A DNA stretch of 11,536 nucleotides from VFKE01 sp031400955 (GCA_031400955.1 JANNQW010000084.1:1-11536), one strand, 5' to 3'. Positions 1 to 6,565 are shown, numbered from the stretch's first letter. Notes: a model not told the origin generated them from the letters alone. Numbers and translations: made by a program.

Positions 1-1
1 C

Positions 2-58
2 CGCCGGGGCAAGGTGCCGGTCAAACGCTTCGGCTGGCTGCTGGAACGCGGTATATAA
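2..58 (+). CDS. C-terminal end of an upstream gene, truncated by the window edge
   Basis: The frame from base 2 is open and ends at TAA 56-58. It would give 18 residues, RRGKVPVKRFGWLLERGI, as the C-terminus of a protein that starts outside the window. The support is codon content like the neighbours and a stop only 6 bases before the next start, as expected in a tightly packed operon. Eighteen residues are too few to assign a family. The call would fall if the preceding sequence showed a stop close upstream in this frame. Confidence 0.4.
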   Translation, partial: RRGKVPVKRFGWLLERGI

Positions 59-64
59 AATTTT

Positions 65-934
65 ATGGGCGACAAGTTATTCAAACTTTCCACGGGTCGA
101 ACTCTTGGCTTCGCCGAGTTCGGGGATCTGTCCGGCACGCCACTTTTTTATTTCCACGGCTGGCCGAGTTCGCGTTTGCAGGGCGAGTTGCTCGATGAAA
201 CCGGGAAGCGGCGGGGCTTGCGCATCATCGCGCCGGACCGTCCGGGCATGGGGCTTTCCGACTTCCAACCGGGCCGAAAACTGACCGACTGGCCGTCGCT
301 GATGCGCGAACTCGCGGAGCATGTGGGTGCGGAAAAATTTTATGTGCTGGGTGTATCTGGCGGCGGACCGTATGCGCTGGTTTGTGCTCATGCGATGCCG
401 GATCGATTGCTGGGAGCGAGTGTCGTCTGCGGTGCACCGTCGTTGCGCAACGTGGGCACGGACGGACTATTCTGGGCCTACAAGCTCGCCATGTGGACGC
501 AGCACCGTCTGCCCTTTGCACTATGGCCTGGACTGAGGGTCTCCGCGTGGGTTGCCGGTCGCAAGATCAACCAGTGGCCGCAAAATTTTCTTTCGCGTTT
601 CTACGCAGCGGAGGATCGCCGTGCCTTGCAGGATGAAAACATGCACCGCATCATGATGCAAAGCGGACGTGAGGCCTTGCTCGGCAATGTCAGCGCATTG
701 CGGCTCGATGGCATGATCTACCAGTCAGACTGGGGTTTTGACCTCGGTGAAATCCGGATGCCCGTGCGTTTCTGGCACGGTGATGAAGACTGGAACATCC
801 CGCTGGGGCTCGCGCAGAAGACCGCCGCACTGGTGCCGGGCGCAATCTTCACCGTCACGCCCAAAGATGGACATTACTCATTGCCGCTGCTTCGGGCTGA
901 TGAGATCGTGGCTGCGATGATACCAGCAGCCTGA
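65..934 (+). CDS. Alpha/beta hydrolase, cytoplasmic
   Basis: This 289-residue protein has the alpha/beta-hydrolase fold in full. An HG oxyanion motif (HGWPSSR) lies at residues 31-37 and a DRPGMGLSD segment at 58-66. The nucleophile elbow GVSGGG has Ser98. The acid is probably Asp242 in HGDEDWNIP, and the catalytic histidine is His270 in DGHYSLP, so the Ser-Asp-His triad is intact. A helical lid of roughly residues 130-215 separates core strands 5 and 6. No signal peptide is visible, so the enzyme is probably cytoplasmic. The family hydrolyses esters, lactones, epoxides or C-C bonds, and the substrate cannot be read from sequence. The ATG at 65 lies 6 bases after the upstream stop, with no Shine-Dalgarno. 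A small membrane protein follows after 5 bases, so the two are probably cotranscribed. Confidence 0.92.
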   Translation: MGDKLFKLSTGRTLGFAEFGDLSGTPLFYFHGWPSSRLQGELLDETGKRRGLRIIAPDRPGMGLSDFQPGRKLTDWPSLMRELAEHVGAEKFYVLGVSGGGPYALVCAHAMPDRLLGASVVCGAPSLRNVGTDGLFWAYKLAMWTQHRLPFALWPGLRVSAWVAGRKINQWPQNFLSRFYAAEDRRALQDENMHRIMMQSGREALLGNVSALRLDGMIYQSDWGFDLGEIRMPVRFWHGDEDWNIPLGLAQKTAALVPGAIFTVTPKDGHYSLPLLRADEIVAAMIPAA

Positions 935-939
935 ATGTT

Positions 940-1176
940 ATGGAAGAGCAGCCGAACCGCACGACTTTGTGGGTCACGATCGTGGTCGCATTGCCGGTTC
1001 TTTATGTGCTCAGCGTAGGTCCGGTTTTATGGGTGTTTGAGAAGCAGATGCATAGCTCCATAGCGCCTGGTTTGTTTCAAACTTTTTATTATCCTCTCGG
1101 ATGGTTGGCGGATCATTGGCCTGCTTTTAATTCTGCTCTTAACGTATATCTTTACCTTTGGGGATTGGGACCATAA
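940..1176 (+). CDS. Small membrane protein of unknown function
   Basis: A 78-residue protein with one clear hydrophobic span at about residues 9-33 (TLWVTIVVALPVLYVL and on to VLWVF), flanked by a charged N-terminus and by EKQ at 34-36. This looks like a single-pass inner-membrane helix. A second, shorter hydrophobic stretch at 63-78 ends the protein. No enzymatic motif is visible. The start ATG lies 5 bases after the stop of the hydrolase gene, which suggests cotranscription or reinitiation. There is no Shine-Dalgarno. I do not assign a family. The reality of the gene rests on the coherent membrane topology and tight spacing. The opposite-strand reading frames here have no comparable support. 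Confidence 0.6.
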   Translation: MEEQPNRTTLWVTIVVALPVLYVLSVGPVLWVFEKQMHSSIAPGLFQTFYYPLGWLADHWPAFNSALNVYLYLWGLGP

Positions 1177-1185
1177 ACAGAATCC

Positions 1186-1213
1186 TTGTTGCGCAGGTCT
1201 CCTTGTGTAAAGT
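1186..1213 (+). promoter_or_regulatory. Weak candidate sigma-70-type promoter for yqeY
   Basis: TTGTTG at 1186-1191 and TAAAGT at 1208-1213 are separated by 16 bases, with four of six matches to each E. coli consensus hexamer. The site ends 36 bases before the yqeY start. The sequence just before the -35 (AATCC) resembles that before rplU. This is a pattern match only. Confidence 0.25.
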
Positions 1214-1249
1214 TGGCAATTCATCATCCCACCTTATCTCCCGCATCCC

Positions 1250-1705
1250 ATGAACTCCCTCTCCGCCCGCATCGTTGAAGACATGAAATCCGCCATGCGC
1301 GCCAAGGACACGGTGGCCCTCAACGTGGTGCGCGCCCTCAAGTCCGCCATCAAATATGCCGCCATCGAAAAACTCGGCGCGGACTCGGACCTCGACGATC
1401 AGGACGCCATCATCGTGGTGCGCCGCGAAATCAAGAAACGCCAGGACTCCCTGCAATCGTATGAATCCGCCAATCGCCAGGATCTGGCCGATGTCGAAAA
1501 GGCAGAGATCGCCGTGCTGGAAAAATATCTCCCCGCCGCCATGGACGCGGGCGATTTAATCAAGCTCATCGAAGCCGTGATCGCCGAGACCGGTGCCACG
1601 ACGAAGAAAGACATGGGCCGGGTGATGAAAATTCTTCAGGAACGCACCGCCGGTGCCGCCGACAACAAAACGCTGAGTGCCGAAGTCTCGAAAAGGCTTG
1701 CTTAG
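1250..1705 (+). CDS. yqeY: YqeY family protein (GatB/YqeY domain)
   Basis: The 151-residue product matches YqeY over its full, usual length. It has VRALKSAIKYAAIE at 27-40, the helical RREIKKRQDSLQSYESANR at 58-76 followed by DLADVEKAEIAVLEKYLP at 78-95, and the C-terminal DMGRVMKILQERTAGAADNK at 121-140, which corresponds to the conserved DMGKVM-x-L...GRADGK region. YqeY is homologous to the tail domain of GatB, the amidotransferase subunit that makes Gln-tRNA and Asn-tRNA. Stand-alone YqeY is thought to bind tRNA, but its function is not settled. The ATG at 1250 has a pyrimidine-rich leader and no Shine-Dalgarno. The gene ends 54 bases before ispD in the same direction. Confidence 0.95.
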   Translation: MNSLSARIVEDMKSAMRAKDTVALNVVRALKSAIKYAAIEKLGADSDLDDQDAIIVVRREIKKRQDSLQSYESANRQDLADVEKAEIAVLEKYLPAAMDAGDLIKLIEAVIAETGATTKKDMGRVMKILQERTAGAADNKTLSAEVSKRLA

Positions 1706-1720
1706 GTTCTTTGTTTATTA

Positions 1721-1788
1721 GTTCTTGGTTCTTCGTTGCAACAAATCACCCGCATCGTCATGGAAACCAAGAACGAAGAACCAAGAAC
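1721..1788 (+). repeat. 17-bp perfect inverted repeat spanning the ispD start, with an overlapping direct repeat
   Basis: GTTCTTGGTTCTTCGTT at 1721-1737 is the exact reverse complement of 1772-1788, with 34 bases between the arms. The right arm lies inside ispD, and the ispD ATG (1760-1762) falls in the loop. AACCAAGAACGAA also occurs directly repeated at 1765-1777 and 1779-1791, a 14-base period, so the element is a short simple-sequence array plus its inverted copy. In RNA it would form a long stem presenting the start codon in the loop. Whether it regulates translation is inference. Confidence 0.88.
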
Positions 1789-2461
1789 GAAAAACCACAC
1801 CACCGCATTAATCGTCGCCGCCGGCAGCAGTCGGAGGATGGGCTTTGATAAATTGACCGCGCCCTTGCAGGGCAAACCGGTGCTGCAACGCACCATCGAT
1901 GCTTTTGATGCCTGCGCTGCCGTCGACACGATCTGCGTGGTCGGCGGCGATGTGGTGCGCGATCTGGTGCAGTCATGGATTGACCTTGGTTCCTTTCGCA
2001 AGCCGGTCTCCCTCTGTGCCGGTGGAGCGGAGCGCCATCTTTCAGTGCACGAGGGTTTGAAGCAACTCTCCCCGCAAACTGATATCGTCGCCGTGCATGA
2101 TGGGGCGCGGCCCTTGATCTCGCCGGAGCAGATCACGCGCTGCATCGAAAAGGCCCGCGAGGTCAAAGCGGTCGCCTGCGCGCGACCGGTCACCGAGACC
2201 CTGAAACGCGCGGACAAGCACGGCGTCATCACGGGTTCCATCGACCGCGCACACGCATGGATCATGGAGACTCCGCAGGTTTTCGACCGCGAACTGCTCT
2301 GTGAGGCCTATGAGCTTGTGATGCGCGACGGACTGCACGTCACCGATGAGGTTTCCGCCGTGCAACACCTCGGAGCGGAGGTCTTCGTGGTGGAGAATGC
2401 GCTGCCAAATTTGAAGATCACCCACCCGGCGGACATCGCCTTGGCGGAGCGCTTGATCTGA
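1760..2461 (+). CDS. ispD: 2-C-methyl-D-erythritol 4-phosphate cytidylyltransferase (IspD)
   Basis: IspD transfers CMP from CTP to MEP in the non-mevalonate route to isoprenoid precursors. The 233-residue protein has the nucleotide-binding loop AAGSSRRMG at 20-28 with Lys31 after it, VHDGARPL at 112-119, TETLKR at 145-150, TPQVF at 171-175, TDEVSAVQ at 195-202 and the C-terminal NLKITHPADIALAERL at 217-232. All key motifs and the usual length are present. ATG 1760 is preferred to an in-frame TTG at 1736. It still gives about 13 extra residues (METKNEEPRTKNH) before the first beta strand, and these are encoded by the repeat at 1721-1788, so the N-terminus looks like repeat sequence captured by the gene. 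There is no Shine-Dalgarno. IspF is not adjacent. Confidence 0.97.
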   Translation: METKNEEPRTKNHTTALIVAAGSSRRMGFDKLTAPLQGKPVLQRTIDAFDACAAVDTICVVGGDVVRDLVQSWIDLGSFRKPVSLCAGGAERHLSVHEGLKQLSPQTDIVAVHDGARPLISPEQITRCIEKAREVKAVACARPVTETLKRADKHGVITGSIDRAHAWIMETPQVFDRELLCEAYELVMRDGLHVTDEVSAVQHLGAEVFVVENALPNLKITHPADIALAERLI

Positions 2462-2468
2462 GAACATT

Positions 2469-2506
2469 AAAAAATCCTTGCCGGACGGCCAAGTTTGTGC
2501 AAGTCT
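2469..2506 (+). promoter_or_regulatory. AAAAAATNCTTGCCGG element upstream of rplU
   Basis: Bases 2469-2484 read AAAAAATCCTTGCCGG, which matches 15 of 16 bases at 9432-9447 upstream of rpsB. TTGCCG (2478-2483) could serve as a -35 box with an A-rich tract just upstream. The expected -10 position (about 2500-2506) shows no good match, so the promoter reading is weak. The conservation between two ribosomal protein leaders is the stronger argument. It starts 8 bases after the ispD stop and gives rplU-rpmA a possible own start or control site. Confidence 0.38.
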
Positions 2507-2563
2507 CTCCGCCCCTCGCGCCCCGCGCGTTGGGAACCGACAATCTCTATTCCTTCTGGCATT

Positions 2564-2878
2564 ATGGCATACGCAATCTTCAAAACCGGCGGCAGACAGT
2601 ATCGCGTCTCTGTGGGCGAAAAGCTCGACGTCGAAAAACTCGAACTCAATGAGGGCGACTCCGTCACCTTTGACACCGTTCTGGCCGCAGGTGAGGGCCA
2701 GGGTCTCAAGGTGGGCGCTCCGTTCGTCAGCGGTGCCAACGTGGTGGCCACGGTCCTGAAACAGTTCAAGGCCCCGAAGGTCATCGCCTTCAAATTCAAG
2801 CGCCGCAAAGGCTATCACCGCAAGAAGGGTCATCGGCAGAATCTGACCAAGCTCGAAATCACCGCGATCAACGCGTAA
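2564..2878 (+). CDS. rplU: 50S ribosomal protein L21
   Basis: This 104-residue protein is L21, a 23S rRNA-binding protein of the large subunit. It begins MAYAIFKTGGRQYRV, the standard L21 N-terminus, and contains VGEKLDVEKL and the diagnostic basic C-terminal segment FKRRKGYHRKKGHRQ followed by LTKLEITAI. Length and motif order are normal. The ATG at 2564 is chosen over an in-frame upstream start at 2495 because it gives exactly the family N-terminus. It has no Shine-Dalgarno. rpmA follows after 27 bases, the near-universal bacterial rplU-rpmA pair, so both are surely cotranscribed. The 102-base gap from ispD holds a candidate control element shared with rpsB. Confidence 0.98.
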   Translation: MAYAIFKTGGRQYRVSVGEKLDVEKLELNEGDSVTFDTVLAAGEGQGLKVGAPFVSGANVVATVLKQFKAPKVIAFKFKRRKGYHRKKGHRQNLTKLEITAINA

Positions 2879-2893
2879 CTTTTATTCCACTCC

Positions 2894-2899
2894 AGGAGG
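2894..2899 (+). promoter_or_regulatory. Strong Shine-Dalgarno sequence for rpmA
   Basis: AGGAGG lies 6 bases before the rpmA ATG at 2906. It is the only full consensus ribosome binding site in front of any gene in the window. It confirms the start and suggests the organism keeps the anti-Shine-Dalgarno sequence in 16S rRNA while using it rarely. Confidence 0.88.
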
Positions 2900-2905
2900 T
2901 TCCCC

Positions 2906-3163
2906 ATGGCACATAAAAAAGGACAAGGCAGCGTCAAGAACGGCCGCGACAGCAAGAGTAAGCGGCTCGGCATCAAGATTTACGGTGAGCAGGTCTGCTT
3001 CGCCGGCAACATCATCGCCCGCCAGCGCGGCCAGAAATGGAAGCCCGGCAAAAACGTCGGCATGGGACGCGACCACACCATTTGGTCGCTCGTTGACGGA
3101 AAAGTCCACTTCGACCGGAACGGCAGCCGAATTAATGTGGAGCTGGCTGCGGTAAGCGCCTAG
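2906..3163 (+). CDS. rpmA: 50S ribosomal protein L27
   Basis: This 85-residue protein is L27, whose N-terminal tail reaches the peptidyl transferase centre. The sequence begins MAHKKGQGSVKNGRDS and continues through SKRLGIKIYGEQ, AGNIIARQRGQKWKPGKNVGMGRDHT and a final domain with VDGKVHF, in family order and at normal length. The N-terminus starts directly with AHKKG, so there is no cleavable Firmicutes-type leader. The start is fixed by a consensus Shine-Dalgarno at 2894-2899. The gene sits 27 bases behind rplU. After its stop there is no clear intrinsic terminator before the cimA leader, so read-through into cimA is possible. Confidence 0.98.
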   Translation: MAHKKGQGSVKNGRDSKSKRLGIKIYGEQVCFAGNIIARQRGQKWKPGKNVGMGRDHTIWSLVDGKVHFDRNGSRINVELAAVSA

Positions 3164-3193
3164 GCTAAACCGCGCCCGCTCGCAATTGATCCC

Positions 3194-3356
3194 ATGGTTG
3201 GGTGCGTCTCAATCATGGACGCGCGTCAACACGCGTCGTTGCCGGAACCCTGATTTCCCGCGACTTTTGCTCCTCAATAGAGGAGCGTCATGCCCGGCTG
3301 GTTTCTGGCATTTCTCCCTTTCAACTTTTCCGTTTTCACTTATTCCTTTCCCTTCC
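3194..3356 (+). promoter_or_regulatory. Structured leader upstream of cimA, possible attenuator
   Basis: The 193 bases between rpmA and cimA hold three potential hairpins. GCGTC 3204-3208 can pair with GACGC 3218-3222. GACGCG 3218-3223 can instead pair with CGCGTC 3232-3237, so these two exclude each other. A perfect 7-bp stem GCTCCTC/GAGGAGC (3269-3275 and 3280-3286, loop AATA) follows. A 19-codon frame starting ATG 3194 and ending TGA 3251-3253 covers the first two. The last 40 bases are very pyrimidine-rich with no Shine-Dalgarno. No T-tract follows any hairpin, so classical intrinsic attenuation is not shown. The leader role is inference. Confidence 0.35.
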
Positions 3357-4910
3357 ATGAACGTTTCCCTTTACGACACCACCCTGCGTGACGGCACGCA
3401 GGGAACCGGTGTGAACTTCTCCTCACGCGACAAGATTCGCATCGCGCACGAGCTTGATGCTTTCGGCATTGATTACATCGAGGGCGGCTGGCCCGGCAGC
3501 AATCCCAAGGACGTGGAGTTCTTCGAACTCGCGAAGAAAGAAAAATTCAAGCACGCGAAGATCGCCGCCTTTGGCAGCACGCGCCGCAAGGATATCAAGG
3601 CTGGGGATGACCCGCAGGTGAAGATGCTGTTGGAAGCGGAAACGCCAGTGGTGACCTTTTACGGCAAGAGCTGGCTGCTGCACGTGACCGAAGTGCTCAA
3701 CACCACGCCGGAGGAGAATCGCGCCATGATCCGCGACACCGTGCAATTCTGCAAGCAAGCCGGGCGCGAGGTGCTCTACGATGCGGAGCATTTCTTTGAC
3801 GGCTTCAAGGACGAATCCGACTACGCGCTTTCCACCTTGCAAGCCGCGCTGGATGGCGGCGCGGACATGCTCGTGCTCTGTGAAACCAACGGCGGCTGCC
3901 TGCCCCATGAAATCGCGGAGATCGTCAGCAAAGTGCGTGCGAAATTCTCAGGAGCCAAGATCGGCATCCACTCGCATGATGACGCCGGCTGCGGTGTCGC
4001 CAACGCCTTGGCGGCCACCAAGGCTGGAGCCGTGCAGGTGCAAGGCACGATGAATGGCTACGGCGAGCGCACGGGCAACTGCAACCTCACGACTGTGATC
4101 CCGAACTTGCAGTTGAAGATGGGAATCCATGTCGTGCCCGATCTCACGAAGCTCACCGCTCTTTCGAAGTTTGTGGATGACATGGCGAACCTCCCCCATT
4201 TCGCGCGCGCGCCCTTCGTCGGCAGCGCGTCGTTCTCTCACAAAGGCGGCACGCATGTGAACGCGGTGCAAAAGTTGGCGCGCAGCTATGAGCACGTTCA
4301 GCCCGGAAGCGTAGGCAATCGTCAGATCGTCCTGGTGAGCGACCTCAGCGGTCAGGACAATATCTTGAACAAGGCCAGGGAACTTGGCTTCGATCTCAAG
4401 CGCGGCGATGAAGCACGCAACATTCTCGACATCGTGAAGAATCGCGAGAACGACGGCTACGAATACGAAACTGCCGATGCTTCGTTTGAGCTGTTGTTGC
4501 GCAAGGAACTCGGACTCTATAAGCCCAGCTTCAAGCTGCTCGAGTATCACACCACGCATCGCACCCACGGCGAGCGCGGCTTTGAATACACCGAGGCTAC
4601 TGTAAAAATCGAACTCAACGGCCAGGCCTGTTACACGGTGGATGAGGGAGACGGCCCTGTGAATGCGCTCGACCGGGCCCTGCGCAAAGCGTTGAGGCAA
4701 GTCTATCCCGAGATCGAGCAAGTGACTCTCTGCGATTACAAAGTGCGCATCCTCGACAGCACGACTGGCACCGCCGCGAAAACCCGCGTGTTGATTGAGA
4801 GCACCGACGGGAAAAATGAATGGGGCACAGTCGGCGTGAGCCTGAACATCATCGATGCCAGTTGGGAGGCGCTGGTGGACAGCTTGGAATATTTTCTATC
4901 GAAGCGCTGA
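3357..4910 (+). CDS. cimA: (R)-citramalate synthase
   Basis: CimA condenses pyruvate with acetyl-CoA to (R)-citramalate, giving a threonine-independent route to 2-oxobutyrate and isoleucine. The 517-residue protein starts MNVSLYDTTLRDGTQGTG, with the catalytic Arg-Asp at 11-12 of the LeuA/HMG-CoA lyase family. IEGGWPGSNPKD at 41-52 is typical of the Leptospira/Geobacter-type CimA rather than LeuA. The metal-binding HSHDDAG lies at 205-211 and the family signature GTMNGYGERTGN at 230-241. A central linker carries SHKGGTHVNAV (294-304), and residues from about 390 to 515 form the LeuA-type allosteric domain, the usual place for isoleucine feedback. ATG 3357 is chosen over an in-frame TTG at 3186 because the extension is not family-like. 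Assignment over a plain isopropylmalate synthase is confident but rests on motifs. Confidence 0.93.
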   Translation: MNVSLYDTTLRDGTQGTGVNFSSRDKIRIAHELDAFGIDYIEGGWPGSNPKDVEFFELAKKEKFKHAKIAAFGSTRRKDIKAGDDPQVKMLLEAETPVVTFYGKSWLLHVTEVLNTTPEENRAMIRDTVQFCKQAGREVLYDAEHFFDGFKDESDYALSTLQAALDGGADMLVLCETNGGCLPHEIAEIVSKVRAKFSGAKIGIHSHDDAGCGVANALAATKAGAVQVQGTMNGYGERTGNCNLTTVIPNLQLKMGIHVVPDLTKLTALSKFVDDMANLPHFARAPFVGSASFSHKGGTHVNAVQKLARSYEHVQPGSVGNRQIVLVSDLSGQDNILNKARELGFDLKRGDEARNILDIVKNRENDGYEYETADASFELLLRKELGLYKPSFKLLEYHTTHRTHGERGFEYTEATVKIELNGQACYTVDEGDGPVNALDRALRKALRQVYPEIEQVTLCDYKVRILDSTTGTAAKTRVLIESTDGKNEWGTVGVSLNIIDASWEALVDSLEYFLSKR

Positions 4911-4956
4911 GAGATTTCTTTCAAATCAGAAGCGCACGCCTACAGGCGATTAGGCA

Positions 4957-5390
4957 TCACGGGTCAGAGTAGTGTGCAAACCCGTCGAATATTGCGAAAT
5001 CATCGAAGTTCAGCGTCAGCAATGAGTTGACGCCCGCAGTCCGATAGGTTGCGGCCATCAGTGTATCGAGCACTCGCTTGCGGCCAAGATGATGGCGTCG
5101 CATCCATTCGTGGAAAAGGGTAACAGCCGAATCGGCGGGCATCACCTGATTCACTTCCCTGGCATTCCACCAACGCTCGGAATGTTGCAGGGCGATGTCC
5201 ATTGGGAACGGAACCTGATCCGTCGCGGATCTGTCGCCACATGGACGAATTCGGCGAGCACCTGAGGCACAATGGCAACGCGGTCGCCCTTGGCGATCAA
5301 CTCGGTGAGCAAACGCCGTGCTTCGGCATGATGTGCGTGTTCCGCGATTTCGACAGCAATCAGAAAACTAGTGTCGATGCCATGCGTCAC
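4957..5390 (-). pseudogene. VapC-type PIN-domain toxin gene, broken by a one-base frameshift
   Basis: Two overlapping frames together make one PIN domain, the fold of VapC RNases that cut tRNA or rRNA. The N-terminal part starts at GTG 5390 and carries GIDTSFL with Asp6 and the EFVHVATDPRR region with Glu47. The C-terminal part, in another frame, runs QVPFPMDIALQHSERWW, VLDTLMAAT with the next acidic residue, and LLTLNFDDFAIF. The phase changes near 5218-5223. Restoring one base there gives DPRRDQVPFPM, matching the spacing usual in this family, and a 144-residue protein of normal VapC length, with Asp109 as third acid. All catalytic acids are kept, so the break is recent or a sequencing error. 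As read, translation yields 79 residues and no active site. The GTG start overlaps the antitoxin stop by 4 bases. Confidence 0.85.
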
Positions 5391-5605
5391 AGCCTTCGGC
5401 CCTCCAGCATCTCACCGAGCAGATCGTCGTCCGGCGACACTGGACGAAGAATACTGCCGACACTGAAGCGGGGTAAATCGAGCAAACTGTGCTTCGTGGC
5501 CTGTTCCTTTTGACGGCGGGTTGTGTGGACAAATTTTTCCAACTCCGCCAGTTCCTCTACCGAGAACTGCGGGACGACCGCCTCAACTTCAAGGAGTGTA
5601 CTCAT
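5387..5605 (-). CDS. Antitoxin of a VapBC-like toxin-antitoxin pair
   Basis: This 72-residue protein lies directly before the PIN toxin gene, and its TGA overlaps the toxin GTG start (GTGA, 5390-5387), the classical coupled toxin-antitoxin arrangement. It begins MSTLLEVEAVVPQFSVEELAEL, followed by a helix with many charged residues at 20-37. It ends in a short linear segment, RPVSPDDDLLGEMLEGR, as in antitoxins that wrap around the toxin. The N-terminal part presumably dimerises and may bind the promoter, and the tail would occupy the PIN active site. ATG 5605 is chosen over an in-frame start at 5659, which would run into rsuA. GGAGG in its last codons may serve as ribosome binding site for the toxin. 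With the toxin broken, the antitoxin is now an orphan. Confidence 0.78.
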   Translation of the reverse strand: MSTLLEVEAVVPQFSVEELAELEKFVHTTRRQKEQATKHSLLDLPRFSVGSILRPVSPDDDLLGEMLEGRRL

Positions 5606-5651
5606 GATATCCAGTAATATAGCGGGACGCCATGCCTCCGCAAGCTTGGCA

Positions 5652-6332
5652 TCAAGCATTGATAAAGCACCACTCGCCAGACTTGAGATCGCCTAACTCG
5701 TATGCGCCAAACCGCGCGCGATGGAGTTTTTCCACGTGCCAGCCCTGGCTGGCGAACATACGGCGCACTTGATGATAGCGACCTTCGGTGATCGTGAGTC
5801 GCGCATGGACATCATCGATGATCTCCAGCCTCGCCGGCAGACAGGGCTTCTCCTCGCCGCGTAAGAGGACGGTGCCGCTCGCGAAGATTTCGATCAATGA
5901 CGGCGAGAGCACCTTGTCCACCTCCACTTCGTAGACTTTTTCTATATCCGACTTTGGTGAAGTCCATTTTTGAACTAATTCACCACGGTCGGTGATGAGG
6001 ATGAGGCCGCTGGTATCCTTATCAAGGCGGCCGACACTGGTGACGGGTGGATTGCGGCGAAGCCAGCGCGCGGGCAGAAGCTCGTAAATCGTCGGCCCTT
6101 CGCCATCGGCGTGCGTGCAGACGCAACCGGTTGGTTTATGGAAGATCGCGAGCAGTCCGTCCGGAGCTTCGAGCGCCATGCCATCGACCAGAACATCATG
6201 CGCGTTTGCTTTGACGTCGTGTTTCCTGGCCACAACTCCGGCAACAGTGACCTTTCCAGCGTCCATCAAAGCCCGCACCTCGCGTCTCGATCCGTGGCCG
6301 AGGGAGGCGAGAAGCTGGTCGAGGCGGGGCAT
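5652..6332 (-). CDS. rsuA: RsuA-family rRNA pseudouridine synthase
   Basis: The enzyme isomerises a uridine in rRNA to pseudouridine. In E. coli RsuA the target is U516 of 16S rRNA. The 226-residue protein has an N-terminal S4 RNA-binding domain (MPRLDQLLASLG to about residue 48), FHKPTGCVCTH at 64-74, the catalytic loop GRLDKDTSGL with Asp104, and the family segment ITEGRYHQVRRMFASQG at 181-197 followed by LHRARFG. Length fits RsuA (231 in E. coli). RluB, RluE and RluF share these motifs, so the exact target is less certain than the family. ATG 6332 is preferred over an in-frame upstream start at 6383, as it gives the normal N-terminus. There is no Shine-Dalgarno. It is divergent from the large secreted protein gene, and the toxin-antitoxin genes lie downstream on the same strand. 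Confidence 0.92.
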   Translation of the reverse strand: MPRLDQLLASLGHGSRREVRALMDAGKVTVAGVVARKHDVKANAHDVLVDGMALEAPDGLLAIFHKPTGCVCTHADGEGPTIYELLPARWLRRNPPVTSVGRLDKDTSGLILITDRGELVQKWTSPKSDIEKVYEVEVDKVLSPSLIEIFASGTVLLRGEEKPCLPARLEIIDDVHARLTITEGRYHQVRRMFASQGWHVEKLHRARFGAYELGDLKSGEWCFINA

Positions 6333-6565
6333 GAGGTAGGATGAACGGACTCGCTGGGCTTGGCAAGTGTGCTCGAACTTCACAAAATGGAGGTTGAATA
6401 ACTTTCAAGCGCTTGCGTCAGATGGCAGATGACCTTTCCCGGCGTTTTGAATTTGCGGTTCGCATCCATCACCGTTCACACGCGTTGCGTGATGAACAGG
6501 CAGTGGATGACGGCAACAGCGAACGCCGCGCCGGGGAGATCAGGAACCACCACTCTATTGATCTC

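Noticed and set aside
1736..1759. TTG start for ispD giving eight more residues
   Set aside because: ATG 1760 is in frame, closer to the family start and needs no rare start codon.
2042..2833. 263-residue minus-strand frame over ispD and rplU
   Set aside because: It is the shadow of two confident genes in GC-rich codon context, with no recognisable motif. The same holds for the long minus-strand frames at 3948-4721 and 6716-7702.
3269..3286. Perfect 7-bp hairpin as an intrinsic terminator of rpmA
   Set aside because: No T-tract follows on either strand, so it is recorded only as part of the cimA leader.
3186..3356. N-terminal extension of CimA from a TTG start
   Set aside because: The extra 57 residues have no family similarity, and MNVSLYDTTLRDGTQ at 3357 is the normal start. 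The run of four Leu codons in the extension coincides with a hairpin and is taken as chance.
4937..4955. Small hairpins between cimA and the toxin gene as a bidirectional terminator
   Set aside because: Stems have only 4 to 5 pairs, compete with each other and lack T-tracts.
5606..5659. Longer antitoxin starting at 5659
   Set aside because: It would overlap the end of rsuA and add 18 residues before a typical MSTLLEVEA start.
6413..6565. N-terminal extension of the large secreted protein
   Set aside because: The extension lacks family-like sequence and would hide the clear signal peptide that begins at 6566.
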